DNA from: Ectocarpus siliculosus
Taxonomy: Eukaryota; Sar; Phaeophyceae; Ectocarpales; Ectocarpaceae
Reading direction: 5' to 3'
Assembly (NCBI GenBank): GCA_000310025.1
Contig: FN648366.1
Coordinates: forward strand, 58,694-122,693
Length of the DNA stretch: 64,000 nt
Positions within the stretch are counted from its first letter, which is position 1. Every line of letters starts with the position of its first letter. Positions 1-11,323 of the stretch are shown here, one piece after another. The notes below the pieces were generated by a model. That model saw only the letters and a program-made list of their open reading frames with translations. It was not told the DNA's origin and ran no database searches. Both the position numbers and the translations under genes were made by a program.

Positions 1-11
1 TAATTTGGTAC

Positions 12-83
12 CTGTAAGGTTGTTGGCGTTGAGGTAGAGAACCTTCAGCTCCCTGAGAGCTCCCAGCTCCGGCGGGATGTGGC
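12..83 (-). CDS. LRR exon, exactly 24 codons (partial gene)
   Basis: Minus-strand exon of 72 bases lying between an AG acceptor (complement of 84-86, ctg) and a GT donor (complement of 8-11, gtac). Read in the open frame it gives one plant-type leucine-rich repeat with the core IPPELGALRELKVLYLNANN followed by LTG. This is a solenoid unit that normally binds protein or peptide ligands. One repeat per 72-base exon, entered in the same phase as it is left, is the arrangement known for LRR-containing genes of Ectocarpus, where such exons are duplicated and shuffled. The rest of the gene lies beyond the left edge, so domains such as a ROCO GTPase or kinase cannot be seen. The LRR identity is strong; the gene type is unknown. 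Confidence 0.7.
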
Positions 84-375
84 CTGCGATGGGCAGAGGG
101 AACACGGAGTTTGGGTCACGGGACGAAACAAATATATTCCCCCGGCTTCTAGAAAACACCTCCTCACCTACTGCCCAGCTCCGGCGGGATGTGGCCTGCG
201 ACCGCCAGAGAGAATACGGAGTTCGGGTTGCGAGACAAAATAAACATATTCCCCCGGCTTCTAGAACACACTACTCACCTACTACAACGGCAGGATTCAC
301 CCTGCAGGTAGCTCGTTTTGACCAAGTTTGGGATCCTTTCATGCTCGAGCTCCGACGGGATGGGACCTGCGCACG
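61..375 (-). repeat. Tandemly duplicated, decaying LRR exon/intron units
   Basis: A segment of about 112 bases holding the start of the LRR exon plus upstream intron (61-172) recurs at 173-283 with scattered differences. The second copy keeps the acceptor and the GHIPPELG-like start (complement of 195 downward), then leaves the LRR consensus after a few codons and meets a possible donor near 167. A third, more diverged start (GPIPSELE-like) lies at about 346-372. These look like duplicated exons that have lost their 3' halves. Confidence 0.55.
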
Positions 376-950
376 GAAGAACTCAGACAATATGGGAAAT
401 AGGCAGAAGTGGGTGTGTCCCTACCCAATTCATTTATCGCAACATGAAACATAAACTCGTGGCATGTGCCTCCCCCTCTCACATTGTTGTTGACGAGACA
501 GCAAGTCCAAAACGACGTCATGTGACTGTGATGCGTGAGATGATTCCACCATGCGTGACTCCATATGATGCGAATCATCTGTACGCGCAGGGGCCGTGCC
601 AGCATGCCTCGTCAAGCTCGGCGAACTTTTCTCTTTGGGCCTCGGCGACAACCAGCTCAGTGGTGAGGGTTTCGGAGATTTGTCTCTTGCAAGTGGTCGT
701 ACCATCTACCATCTAGATTACGGGGCATTAAATGGGCTAAATTAGCTGCAACGGCAAAAAAAAATCAATGCATTCTTTTCAAAAACATTATTTTGACGTA
801 CAGTCCAAAAAGATTTAATTCTTAGTGAAAATCTTTCAACAGTTTCTCAGTTATGTGCCCCCAACAATTTGGTGTTGAACGTAGCCACATCCGCAACTCT
901 TTTTGCTTGCCCCATGTGCGTGAGCCACAGGTCCGGTGCCCTCACTTCAG
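376..950. other. No supported gene
   Basis: I see only overlapping short ORFs without recognisable motifs and an A/T-rich stretch near 715-845. It probably separates the minus-strand LRR gene from the plus-strand ZU5 gene. Confidence 0.4.
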
Positions 951-1311
951 CAGCTCAAAGATCTTCGCGACGCTCTGGTCTCCCCAGGCTACAGACACAG
1001 AGGTGTGTGGTGTCAATTTCTCGAGTACTCGGAAAATTATGCTAGTCTTGCCTGGCGCCGTGAGAACGTCGCGGACGTGGAAAATGGTAGACAGTCGAGA
1101 AAACCATCCCTGAAATCTGCGCGACCTTGCTCCGTCACAGCAGAGGACGCGCGAATCGGCATGGCGAAGCTGACTCTCGATGGGGAGATGAGGGGGACAC
1201 CGATGAAGGCGTTCCAAAGGGGGAAGATCGACACGGACAAAATCTTCTCGGATGAGGATGTCGAAGGCGGAACGAGCACCACCATAAGCGGCACGTCTTT
1301 TCCTGGCAAAG
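951..1311 (+). CDS. Probable upstream exon of the ZU5-like gene
   Basis: Open frame of 120 codons plus one base, after a pyrimidine-rich acceptor (ctcacttcag, ends 950) and before a possible donor (GGCAAAG then gtattt). It starts QLKDLRDALV and ends GTSFPGK. Its phase (one base left over) fits the ZU5 exon at 1785, giving FPGK-G-FDGYVMAW across the junction. A competing exon with donor gtatgt at 1676 would also be in phase, so the join is not unique. No domain recognised; the opposite strand is also open here. Low confidence. Confidence 0.35.
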
Positions 1312-1784
1312 GTATTTGAAACGTTCTGCGAGTTTGTGGTCGCTTGGTTCTTGGGGTGGCGATGTGTACGTTCAACACTTCCGTCTTGCCCTCGAACCGA
1401 GGAAGGTTCACGCACCCTACAGCAGTGATTGTGACACCCTGCCTTCGGGAACTAAATGGGTGGCAGCGGGCGTAGCAGCTGGCGTGTACAATTGATGTAT
1501 TGCTCCAAGACTTGGGGGAGCTTTCCAACGCAATGTGCACCCCGGCCGATCACCGCAATAGCAGGAGAGGCTGAAAAATTCAGCATGGTCAAGCCACGCA
1601 ACGCAAGACCCGTAGCAACGAAGACGAGAGACGTTCGGGATACTACCGTCGACGGAGGCATGGCAGAAATCTCAGGTATGTCGTGCGCGATACGCGACAG
1701 GCGCCATCGCCGAGTTTCATAGGAAGTGTATGTGGACGTGGCCTATTTCTGCTCCGAGCTGACATTCCCTTGTGCTATGGACAG

Positions 1785-2773
1785 GCTTCGACGGGTACGT
1801 CATGGCATGGTCTTTTGGACAACATCCGGCGGTGCTCCGTAGCAATGGTTTTGAGTTTGAACTCGAGGTACCCCGCCTGGGAAGAAACGTACCGGCCCTG
1901 ATCGGCCTGCGATCCAGCTCAGCTGAAGTAGTAGACGGAGAAAAATGTCTGCTGCATCCCGTAGTGACGTGTCTCGCACGCAGTGGCGAGGTGTTCGACC
2001 CCCCTCTCTGTCTGCGGTTTCCCGTGGGAGATGTAAACTCTATGGAATCGGGTTCTGATTGCGGCAGTGATGACGCCGAGGTGACGTACCGTGCTTACCT
2101 TGAGTCCACTTTTTCGACGTTGACTCGAAAGCACGCTAGTTCAGAGTGGGTTCCTGTGGATGGGACTATCGAGCAAACGGACGAGGGCATTTTCGTTTTG
2201 GAGGTGCAAGTGTCTCACTTCTGCGATTTCGCCCTCAAGCAAGCCATCAAGGTGGATTCCGGTGGTGTGGAGCTCGTCAAACTACCACAGCTAAAGCACA
2301 AAAGTAGGCGGTCGCACTACCACTTTGTGAATCTAGGCACGGAGAACCTCGTGGTCCACTGCTGGGGTGTTACTCGGAAGCGGGGTTTCCTTGAGAGTTT
2401 CAGGCTGAAGCTAGGATTTGGACTCAATGGTGGGGACGCTGAGGTGGAAGCAACGCGAACGCTCGTAGATGCGCCTGGCACGGGGGTATATAAGGTGGAC
2501 GTACCTGGTGGGCCCGTCGACGACCCTAGGAATGAGGCTTGCCTGGTGGTCAATGGCTTCGAATCGCTGACAGTGGCGTATACAACGCAGAAAACTGTTC
2601 GTGCTGGTACTCTGTTCGGTAGCACTCACGAGCTGGTTCAAGTATGGGGTACGAGGCACATGCAGCACAAACACGCAATGATATTCGGCATCTTGCCGGA
2701 ATCGGCTTTGGTGCCTAATTTGAAAGTAGAAGATGGTGTCAACGTGGGTGAACTCGTGAGATCAAAAGTTTGA
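1785..2773 (+). CDS. 3'-terminal exon with ZU5-like domain
   Basis: Long open frame after acceptor tgctatggacag, ending in TGA, about 329 residues. The first half follows the ZU5 pattern: LEVPRL, then VVTCLARSGEVFDPPL followed by LRFP, and after about 80 residues FVLEVQVSHFCDFAL, which corresponds to the closing strands of the domain. ZU5 domains occur in UNC5, ankyrin and PIDD, where they mediate protein-protein contacts. The second half (about residues 175-330) looks like another all-beta module (for example HYHFVNLGTENLVVHCWGV) that I do not recognise. There is no signal peptide or membrane segment in this exon. The N-terminal exons, and so the full architecture, are not certain. About 300 bases of AT-richer sequence follow as probable 3' UTR. 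Confidence 0.6.
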
Positions 2774-3288
2774 TGAACGAGGGCTTGTTTTGTCGGCAAT
2801 GATTCGTTTGTGTCATGGTGCGAGGGGCATTGTGTGTTGTGACTCTTAGGATAAGAAGTTCTTTGCCGTACGCCTTCCGGAGACGAATTTATTTTGTAAA
2901 TAGTTGGAATGTTCTGATAATTATGTGCTTTGCAGTAGCCACGCTCCCGAAGAACTTGATTCTTTGATTCGACGAAAAATGGGGAGGCGGAGAGATTGTG
3001 TCCGTTGCGGGTGTCTGCTGTGTTACCAAGACTACGGCAACTGAACAGGGTGTTGTCATCGTAGCTCATGGATCCTCGCACTTCAGGTTCTTTGGGTTGC
3101 GCACGTCCTCCCTCCCAGTCGAAACCAGATCCTCTCGCAAAACGTTTTGTCCGAGGCTTTTTGACCCGGAGTGACTTCATAGGCGTCAGTACGTTCTTTT
3201 TTTTTTTTTTTTTCGTCCCATCTATTTTGGCGACAGTGCCTCCGATCAAGACACGAGCAACACAACGCGTATAAATATTTACTGCGAG

Positions 3289-3418
3289 TGAAGGCAGTCA
3301 TGAACTGTTGAAGGCAGTCGTTACCTACGAGTATAGGCAGCCATTTCCTGGGGGTGAAGGCAGTCGTAAACTGCGGGTGAAGGCATTCATTACCTGCGAG
3401 CGAAGGCAGAATAGGGGA
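3289..3418. repeat. Minisatellite, ~33-bp units
   Basis: Four to five imperfect copies of a unit resembling gtgaaggcagtcgtaaactg. No coding signal. Confidence 0.6.
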
Positions 3419-3419
3419 G

Positions 3420-4540
3420 GGATACACCCTCAACGCACCGGCTTGGTGCAGACAAGCGGCCCCGAACGTTTGGTGGCTGTTTGGCCACAGCGATGGCTTT
3501 GGTGGGCCTTGCCGACTTCATGCTGAGCCTAATCCTGTATGAAACGCAAATCTCCATTCATTTCGCGCTACAAATACGCATATCTTGATGGAACCAGGCG
3601 CTGCCTTCCAGTACGCCATTTTCGTGGAGGAACGGTCCCGTGCAATACATTCCTCTAGGAGACCGTTACGGTCTCGAGAGGTGTAAAATATATGTGGATG
3701 AATGAATGACCACGTTCACCCCGAAGCTCCGAACCACGCAGTTTTCTGACCTGAAAACCCGAGGCGCGAGGAATCAGACCATCGGCCGTCCTACGCTACT
3801 TTGGAAGCCCTCAGCAAGTTTCAGCTTGATTGGCGCCTCCTGTGTAAATGTTTGGCTGTGTCGGTGATCGGCCTTCTCGAGCACGAAACACGAGCATGCA
3901 GCAGGTGCTTCCAGCACCAACACCGGTGGCCACTCGGCTAACCTTGGGGACCCCTTGGCAAGGTGGTCAACCCTGTAGGCACCCTGTGGAGGGGTTGCAC
4001 AGGGTGCATAGCGACTACAAGGTACCGGAAAGGACCTTGGTAAGGTCTTCGAGGTTGTGGGGGGTCGAGGTCCATCATCCCATTCTACCTTGCACCTTAC
4101 GACACCCTGGGGTAGGTTCTCGTCCATACCCTGTTAGGGTCGGGGTGTTAGCAAGGTGGGGGGCTCGGGTCTCGGCAAGGTGCTGCGCCGTGCTAGGGTT
4201 GCCAGTCATGAACCTGCTACACATCACCACCCCCTGTACGGGTTGGGTCATGGGGCCTTGTCAGGGTTGCGCCTCCTACAAGGTAGTATGGGTTACACAG
4301 GGTTGACAATCAAGACCTTGGCCTACCCCCCCCCCCCTCTCCCCCCGGGGCTCCCCCCCCTGTACGGTGATTTTGAGGGTTAGGGGTTCGATAACGACCG
4401 ATCGATGAAGTTGGGGCCCTCTCTACCTAGTATGTATGCGTAGATGCGGGGAGAGGCGAGGAGGCAGCACGTCACACAGAGGCGAAATTGCTGCCCCACT
4501 CGTAGTAACTGGTGCATGATGTAAGTGTGCTCTCGAACGA
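3420..4540. other. Intergenic, G/C-skewed low-complexity sequence
   Basis: Between about 3950 and 4330 the words accctgt, ccttgg, aaggt and ggggt recur without a fixed period, followed by a C-rich run near 4327-4360. No supported gene. Confidence 0.35.
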
Positions 4541-4618
4541 GAGTATATATATATATATTATAGCGCGCGGCCCCGGTGCTATCATCAGCATCATCGTTGC
4601 TTCATATATATATATAAT
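4541..4618. repeat. (TA)n microsatellites
   Basis: Two short TA runs (about 4543-4560 and 4604-4617) separated by about 45 bases. Confidence 0.7.
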
Positions 4619-4619
4619 A

Positions 4620-6810
4620 CATCCATCCATAGGATAGATCTTTCCAACATTGTAGTTCCACGAACTGTGTTAAGTTCGACAAAGAAGGTAACGCAAACAA
4701 TACAAATCCAGCTATGCACTGAGCGTTCTCCAAGCCCTACAATAGGCTTTTTTTATGATCCCTTAGATTTTTGGGTCACTCAGACACCTACGATAACACG
4801 ACAAGGAGCTTTCTCGCATAGGGACGAAAAATAACGAAATAGGTGTGCACGCAACGCCAACAACGATGATGATGATGGTGCTTAGCTACTCGTGCAAATA
4901 CGGCCTCTCTCACAATATTCCTCTGGTAACATTATTGGACCAATCTGCAACTGCTGAGCTGTAGCTGCCCAACAAACATCGTCACCGGGATCATCTCATG
5001 TTGGTCACTCCCAAACTGGCCAAACCTGTCCCCTCTTTCCCACAGCAAATCAATGATCTCTATGACGGGCGGATCCTCAGTAGACACGCGCATGGATCTG
5101 CCAACCATTGCAACAATCCTAAACCACTTCTTCGTCAGTTGTGCAAGCTATGCCCGTACCACCTGCGTCACACTACAGCAACGTCACACTAAGACACCTT
5201 CGACATTCCACATCCACACCGCTGGACACGCACAATATCGTCCTCACGAAGATCAAACAGCACCAAAAGCCTGGTTATCTGCATGCCCCTCACCCGACCA
5301 TGGAGCGCGGTGTTCCTATAGAACCAAGCATCTATTTCCTACACACCGAATCCTATCACGCCGCAATCTTGTCCATCGTACTACGGTAGGTGACGAGTAT
5401 GCATATTTCCACGCAACACATCACCCTCTTCTCTCTGTGGGGTGTCCAACATTGTCTGACATCATGCGCGCCGGCAGGAAACCAACCCTAACTGCATGCT
5501 GCTGGTTGGTCATCACAAATGCCCCGCTCCACATTAAACTCTCGAATCCTCGTGAAACATTTCTGAACAAACGAAGGGAGGAAATAATTGAATTTCGAGT
5601 GGCAACCCAACACTGGCAGGAGTGAAAAAACGGATGGTGCTTTCAACATTCTGACTACCCGAGCTCCCCGACCGCTTCCAACGAAAGTAATCGATTTGTG
5701 GACAACCCATACCGGTGCGAACCACCGAACAGTTGATATGTGGTAGCATGTTGAAGGTTTTTGATCAAGCACACCTTCAACGACCAGGACAGCGGCAGTA
5801 GGGGGCAAGATGCGATGCACACGGTCAAAGCACGAACCACAGACACTGACCGCCATGTACCTCCAAATACCCTCTTGAGGAACCCAACTCCAATATCCCT
5901 ACCCCAAAAAAACCTTTCGCCGCGGCCACCGTGGGTACGATGTCTCCTGAAAAGATCGGCACTGTGCAAGCAATGTTCTTTGTTGCTTTGGTCTTGTTTG
6001 TTGTCTATCTCGTGCCCTATTGAGTTCGCGAACCACGTCAACAAGCTATGTGTCCTAGACGCCCTCCGCACAACCCTGCCTGGAACCTGGAAGCTGGAAT
6101 TCTCGTCCCTTTAGCAATTCTCGGCGATGCATACAGACGTGTAGTCCACCCTCTCTTGATCCGGCTCCAGATCAGTTGGCAGACCTGCCTTTTTGGGGAA
6201 AGGACTCTTGTCGTTTTGTTTGCGAAGATGACGTATATGCGGACACTAGTCTACTGAACAACGAACGGGCCGACATTCACGATGGAAACGACACATATCA
6301 TGGCCGACTTGCACCGGAACCCCTTCCCACTAACAACTGTGATTTCCACGTCGATTGGGCTTTCTATAGCAGCACCCGCGTCAATGCAAAAATCACTGAT
6401 CGTGTTGGTCAACACGTCGCCAACGGACGATATCCTGAATCAGAGGCAGCAGGGGAGCCCAAACCTGAACCTCAGCAGGGCGACAAACGCCGGCTGCTCG
6501 GTGATGGTGCTGTACGACACCATCGCTGGATAGGCTGCCGCCGGATCGCACGTGTCATGGAACGTCATCAATGCGCTTCACATGGGGACCACAAGGTGTC
6601 CGTCAAAGAGCCGGATGGACAGAGCAGTGACGGCGGTAGGGCGGGGAGAACAGGCGGCGTAAAGGGTCCAGCAAGGACGGCATACAAGGCGGGAGGTCGC
6701 AGTGATCGTCACGGCTCTACGCGGTATAGTAGTGCAATGAGCAGAGCCGAACGAATCAAATACTGCTGCTGCGGTAGCACCGTTTTACCACGGAAAAAAC
6801 ATGGGATGGG
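4620..6810. other. No confidently supported gene
   Basis: Several short overlapping ORFs. The only notable one is a reading of about 23 codons at 5938-6023 with a hydrophobic stretch (MFFVALVLFVVYL) ending in a stop; nothing supports it as a gene. At 6176-6949 the plus strand is open for 257 codons but shows no domain, and its right end is complementary to the minus-strand exon at 6814-6943. Confidence 0.35.
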
Positions 6811-6813
6811 CGG

Positions 6814-9800
6814 TTACGTGACAATCTTGGTTGGGTTACCCTCGACCTCGCTACGGCATTCAGTGACGATTTTCTCAAACTTTCCCCCTACAACGAGGCG
6901 GTTCAACATGTTCGGGTGGTCTCCCTTCTCGTCTCTTGGAAACCTCTGAGGTATGTAGCTGTTCACCCTGTGTCGTGCATGACAAAAAATGTCGGATATC
7001 GGGGGTGCCCGCGCCGCGACGTCGGTGTTGGCGGGCTGCGACTACGCTGACCTGCCTGCGAAGGCGCCACAGCCTGAAACTTGTCATATCGCCGCACGTA
7101 TGTGCTTGATGCCTGTGGCCCTCTACACCTCATGACGAATCACCAGCGGAGCCCCCTCCGCTGTGGGAGAATCGCCATTCGAATCTCCCCAAACAGATCA
7201 GCACATCATGCATGTAGCCAGCGCCCACGCTTACCTGGCGATGACAAAGATTGTCAAGGCGTGGCGCATCGCCACCTCCGCGTTGATGGACGTCTTGAAA
7301 CTCTGCTCGAACATGTGCAGGCAGATGATCGCCGAACTGACCGTGGCCGGCACAAGCCTGGGGGTGTCGACACAGCGAGCAGGCGGCCAACGGGTCGATG
7401 AGCGACGTACAATTACTGGTATCGGTCGTGGCAGGGTGTCTGTATGAAGGACGGAAGCTTCTGGCTGTTGTGTATGGACTCGATGCGCGACGAGTATATG
7501 CCTGCCCGGCGACAATGTCAATGAACGACCTTTTCATAGTTTTGGGTGAGATGGAGAAAAATTCATGCAATAATCTAAATTCGAATATCATCGTTGCACA
7601 AATGCGTTTGGGGACAAGCTTCGTTCCGGAAAGGTTTGTCGTTCAGCAAGCCAAGTCTATCAGCTTGGTATCATCGTCGTGAGGAGTCTTTCGTAGGTGG
7701 TCGCATCAGGTTCGAGGCAGACCTCTTGGCAACACTCCTGTCGAACAGGTCTTGCGCCCTGGTGACGGTGATGATGCGAGGAAGAATCGCGAGGGTGAGG
7801 AGAGAGCGATTGTGGTCGAGACGAGCTGCAGGACTTAGGTTACAACGTTCCTCCTGTGTCGGATGTCCATGTGGCGGAACCTTCTGCTCCGAGCCTCGAG
7901 AACTCGCGCCAAGACAACATTAGCTAAGGAGAAACGCCAGGGATGACACGCGGGCCACCACTGCGAAATCGTATTGTGTCGCCTCTTGGAAGAGAGGCAA
8001 CATCTTCCGATAGACGACGCTGTGTACCTGTCTGGATGGGTGTAGCAGCACACCAGTGTCACAGGCAGAGGGAACCAACGATATTGTAGGTATACCACGG
8101 CTCTCACCACTCCCGGCAAAGGCGTAGAGAAACTGCAGCGATCACAAGTGCCGATATTCGTGTCGAGAGTACGTTGAGGCTCTCTGCTAGGCTGGGGTTG
8201 CCCAAGAACAACGGGTCGAATGCTTTGGTATGTACGGCCTCCATCGCAGTCGTTGCGGCCGAAATAATTATAGCGCTGGAAGAGATGGATTGGCTGTGTC
8301 GCTGAAACAATAAACTATGAACGCAGAAAGTTGAAGACTATGTCGCGTAAAGTACCAGGTAGTATATCAAATATTACACACTTCTTCAAAAACTGAAGAA
8401 TCTGAAGACTTTGGGCAAAAACTGTATTTGTTTACACCGAGACTAAAATTCCACAGGAGGATAGGTGGCAGAAAGCCACAAAGTCCTGACCCTATAGTCT
8501 AGTTCGCCAGTATCTCCCCGGCGCCAGACATGCCACGACGAGGCAAGGAACTGATCCTGACGATGATGAGTTCACCTCCTTTCCGCAATGAGATAAAAGA
8601 ACCGCAGAGGGGGAGGGGACGGACGGTTGAAACTATTGTATTATGGTGCGTCACACGTACGGAGAGGTCTAGACTGGTGCCCAGCATTGATGTCGCCGGA
8701 TCAACAGAGCTCTGTGTGTATACGGTGGAAATTGATCACGCTAGTGTATCCGATTGACATTAGTATCGCAACCGCAGCAGCGCGGCACGTCCGCTACGCA
8801 CCAACTAAAGAACGAGATACGGTTTGGTATCAGCGATGGGTTGTTGTTGGTGGTAGTGGTGGTGATGGTGGTGGTGTTGTTTTTGTAATGGGGGTGTCTG
8901 TTGTTGCTGCTGTGGTTTTTGTAGTCGGTGCTGCCGGTGGCGGAAGTGCAAATAATTAATACAGGCACTACTGGTTATGGTGGCGTTGGTTGTGAAGGTG
9001 ACGTAAACTCTCTGGTGACCGTCAAATCGTCAGATGACAATATGGTTTCACCACCTGACGCGGGAGTGAGAATGCGACAGGAGCATTCTAGTGCGGGTAC
9101 TCGCCGAGTATTGCTCTCACTATACACTGCTCAACAGCTGTACCAAAGTCAGAAGAAAGAAGGCCGGAAACGAACGATTGCAAGATTGGCATCAGAGGCA
9201 AGGGACTACCGCGGCAGCTGCGGAGAAAAACACCGGTCAACGTAGGGTGGCGAGGTTTGGACCCGGCTGTTCTGGCGAATCCAAGGAAAACCAGCATTCT
9301 GCATGAGAGAGCTCTACTGTACCTCTAGTCAACATGCATACCAGCCATGAATCGGAATCAATTGTATCCGAACGGACGGCCGAGAGGTGTTGGGGGTGAC
9401 GGAGTAGGTCGACGACCCCGGCAAACAACAGTGGTCCAACACGGTGATGTAAGGTTTCAACACGGTCGTTTTAAGCAATGACTACAATAAACCCAGTTTG
9501 AGCCGCCCCGCAACCCAGCTTGTCCTGGCTTACCACCGGCGGTGGATACTCCTCTGCTGTTAGTCCTTCCGTATCCCTCTCCTCCTCCTCCCCTCCTTAT
9601 CCTCCTCCTCACGGTGCAGATGGCGACCAAGTCATAGTCGGTGTAGTTGCGGCCGTAACAAAGGGCAAGGGACAACAACCAAGTACACACCACTAACGAC
9701 GAGGGCAAGGAAAAGAGACACGGGTGTCCGTGAATAGCAACGAGGGTCATCCGATATGATGAAGTATACATACGTGGTTAGAGGAAGACGTGTTTCGAGT

Positions 9801-11323
9801 TGCGGGTGCTCGATGATGGGTAACAGCAAGTAACAGATAAATTATCCAACAGCTCCGGGGACAGTGAAGCCAGGCTTTGACATTGTAGTCAACAGCGACA
9901 GAACATGAAGAATCACAACACCAAAGTCTGGTGAAAAATCCGTTGCTTTTTGATTCGCACACAAAAGATGCGTGAACCTCGGGTGAAAAGGCAGCGGGCG
10001 TCTGGTGTTGTTCAGGCAATTGCCATATATATCTTGCGCAACAAGAAATAACATGTGCAAGCTCCGCGGCAGGAGGTCGGAGAAAAAGCCTCGGGTGACC
10101 CCAGTTGTTGCGTCAAGGTGTTGTACCGAAAGCTGTATCGAACGACGTCCAGAAAAAACCTTGGCGGAGAAAAAAACACCAACAGATACTGCTGTAGAGT
10201 CGTGGCACAGTGTAGGCAATTAGTTGCTACCCATCTCTATGAAAGCAAATAGACATGATCTCCCGTGAATCAACCTTCTACCTGAACGATGTTGACGTCC
10301 TGCACTGCGTGAAAGACTGTTCCAAGATAGGAAACAGACATTTCCTCCAAAAAAGCACCTACCTGTATGTGGAAACAACTTGGGTATCCTCACCTGGCTT
10401 CATCGACCCTCGGCATTGATATTCCGTAGGTGACGTAAGATATCATACCCCCTGGACCGATCTTCAAAGCTCGATTATTCCACGACGTAGAGCATGTACA
10501 GATCATACGGCATGTCTTCGGCAAGCTCTCGGCGAGACGGTTCAGACCACCGCCTTTTAGCACCGCCACTAATATTTTTGTCGTAGAGTACATAATCGAG
10601 CTTGGAGATCGGTCCAGGGGGTATTGTATCTTACGTCACCCGCGGTATTCGTGTACCGTCATCTCCGATGGACCCCCCCCTCACGATATAGAGAGGCAGG
10701 CCACCAGGACGACACACCCCAGCGCTTCTCGCCATTCCTCCTTGCACCCTTGTAGCGAGACTGCCCAGCAGCACCAGCAGTTGGAGTGCGCACACAAGAG
10801 AGAGAGAGGTGTGGATACACCGCCTCCTTTTCGCCAGTAACACTCGACCTCCACATGTGTTGAGAGCCGAAACGCTTCCACCCGCCCGGTCTGTCTACCC
10901 TCACCCTCGCCATACCTGCAGATATCGCAGAGACCTGGAATGCAACTCCCATTCCTTGTTGTGCCTCGTAGACCTCTGGACCTCTGTCACTGAGGGTGGC
11001 CGGTACCACTGGCCACCGAAAAGCTGCACGCCTGCTGCAGGGGACCGGGGTCACGAACCCAGCGTCCCCGAAAAAAACGGTCGTGACCGAGGTTGGGTTG
11101 AGAGGAACCGATAGAACAGCACGGTCAGTGACACGAAGATATTGAAATAAGAAACCTAGAGGGAGGGAGAGGGGGAGAGAGGGGGGTGGCGATCGACATG
11201 TGGTGACCTTGTCTGGGGAAGAAGTTACCTGCCTTCGTGCCTCGCCCCAAACCGCGCAACCGAATATTGCATCCTCGTCTGTGGTCGAACCACCGTCCAC
11301 CTCTCTAACAGAGTCTCCAGTCA
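6814..11323 (-). CDS. Multi-exon gene of unknown function
   Basis: Exons on the minus strand, in transcript order: 11323-11229, 11031-10916, 8301-8108, 7357-7235, 6943-6814 (stop). The last four join in consistent phase: 0/0 at SLRYLQ, then TG|G making Trp, then AG|G making Arg. Donors include gtatgg, gtgaga and a strong gtaagc; the acceptor ttgtttcag precedes 8301. The first exon listed (TGDSVREVDGG start) ends in phase 0 but the next needs phase 1, so an exon is missing or that exon is wrong. Readable parts: VQLFGGQWYRPPSV; KAFDPLFLGNPSLAESLNVL; SSAIICLHMFEQSFKTSINA; LNRLVVGGKFEKIVTECRSE. The middle looks alpha-helical, perhaps a HEAT/ARM-like array. I do not recognise the family and assign no function. 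The 2.6-kb intron between 10916 and 8301 holds a MITE and a dispersed repeat. Confidence 0.45.
8745..9665. repeat. Dispersed repeat family R1, copy 1
   Basis: Parts of this stretch recur at 24420-25200 in the same order: a block with ctcaacagctgtaccaaagt, then cagcattctgcatgagaga, then a block beginning ggtgacggagtag and ending in CT-rich sequence before cagatggcgac. The left edge (8745-8815) also recurs at 22195-22260. I see no coding capacity and no clear terminal repeats; it may be a non-autonomous element. Confidence 0.6.
8838..8948. repeat. GGT/GTT-rich simple repeat
   Basis: Imperfect trinucleotide tract (ggtggtagtggtggtgatgg and similar) inside repeat R1. Confidence 0.6.
10424..10645. 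mobile_element. MITE with ~55-bp terminal inverted repeats, copy 1
   Basis: The left end (ccgtaggtgacgtaag, then ccccctggaccgatcttc) is repeated in reverse complement at the right end (gatcggtccagggggt, then cttacgtcacccgcgg). The whole is 222 bp with no ORF of interest. Bases tatt flank both sides (10420-10423 and 10646-10649) and may be a 4-bp target duplication. Diverged relatives lie at 25824-26072 and 26637-26835. The superfamily is not assignable by eye. Confidence 0.7.

Noticed and set aside
7235-8301. Resemblance of the helical exons to the N-terminal region of Mon2/Sec7-type proteins
   Set aside because: The similarity is only hydrophobic spacing; the following exon does not fit and a stop comes too early.
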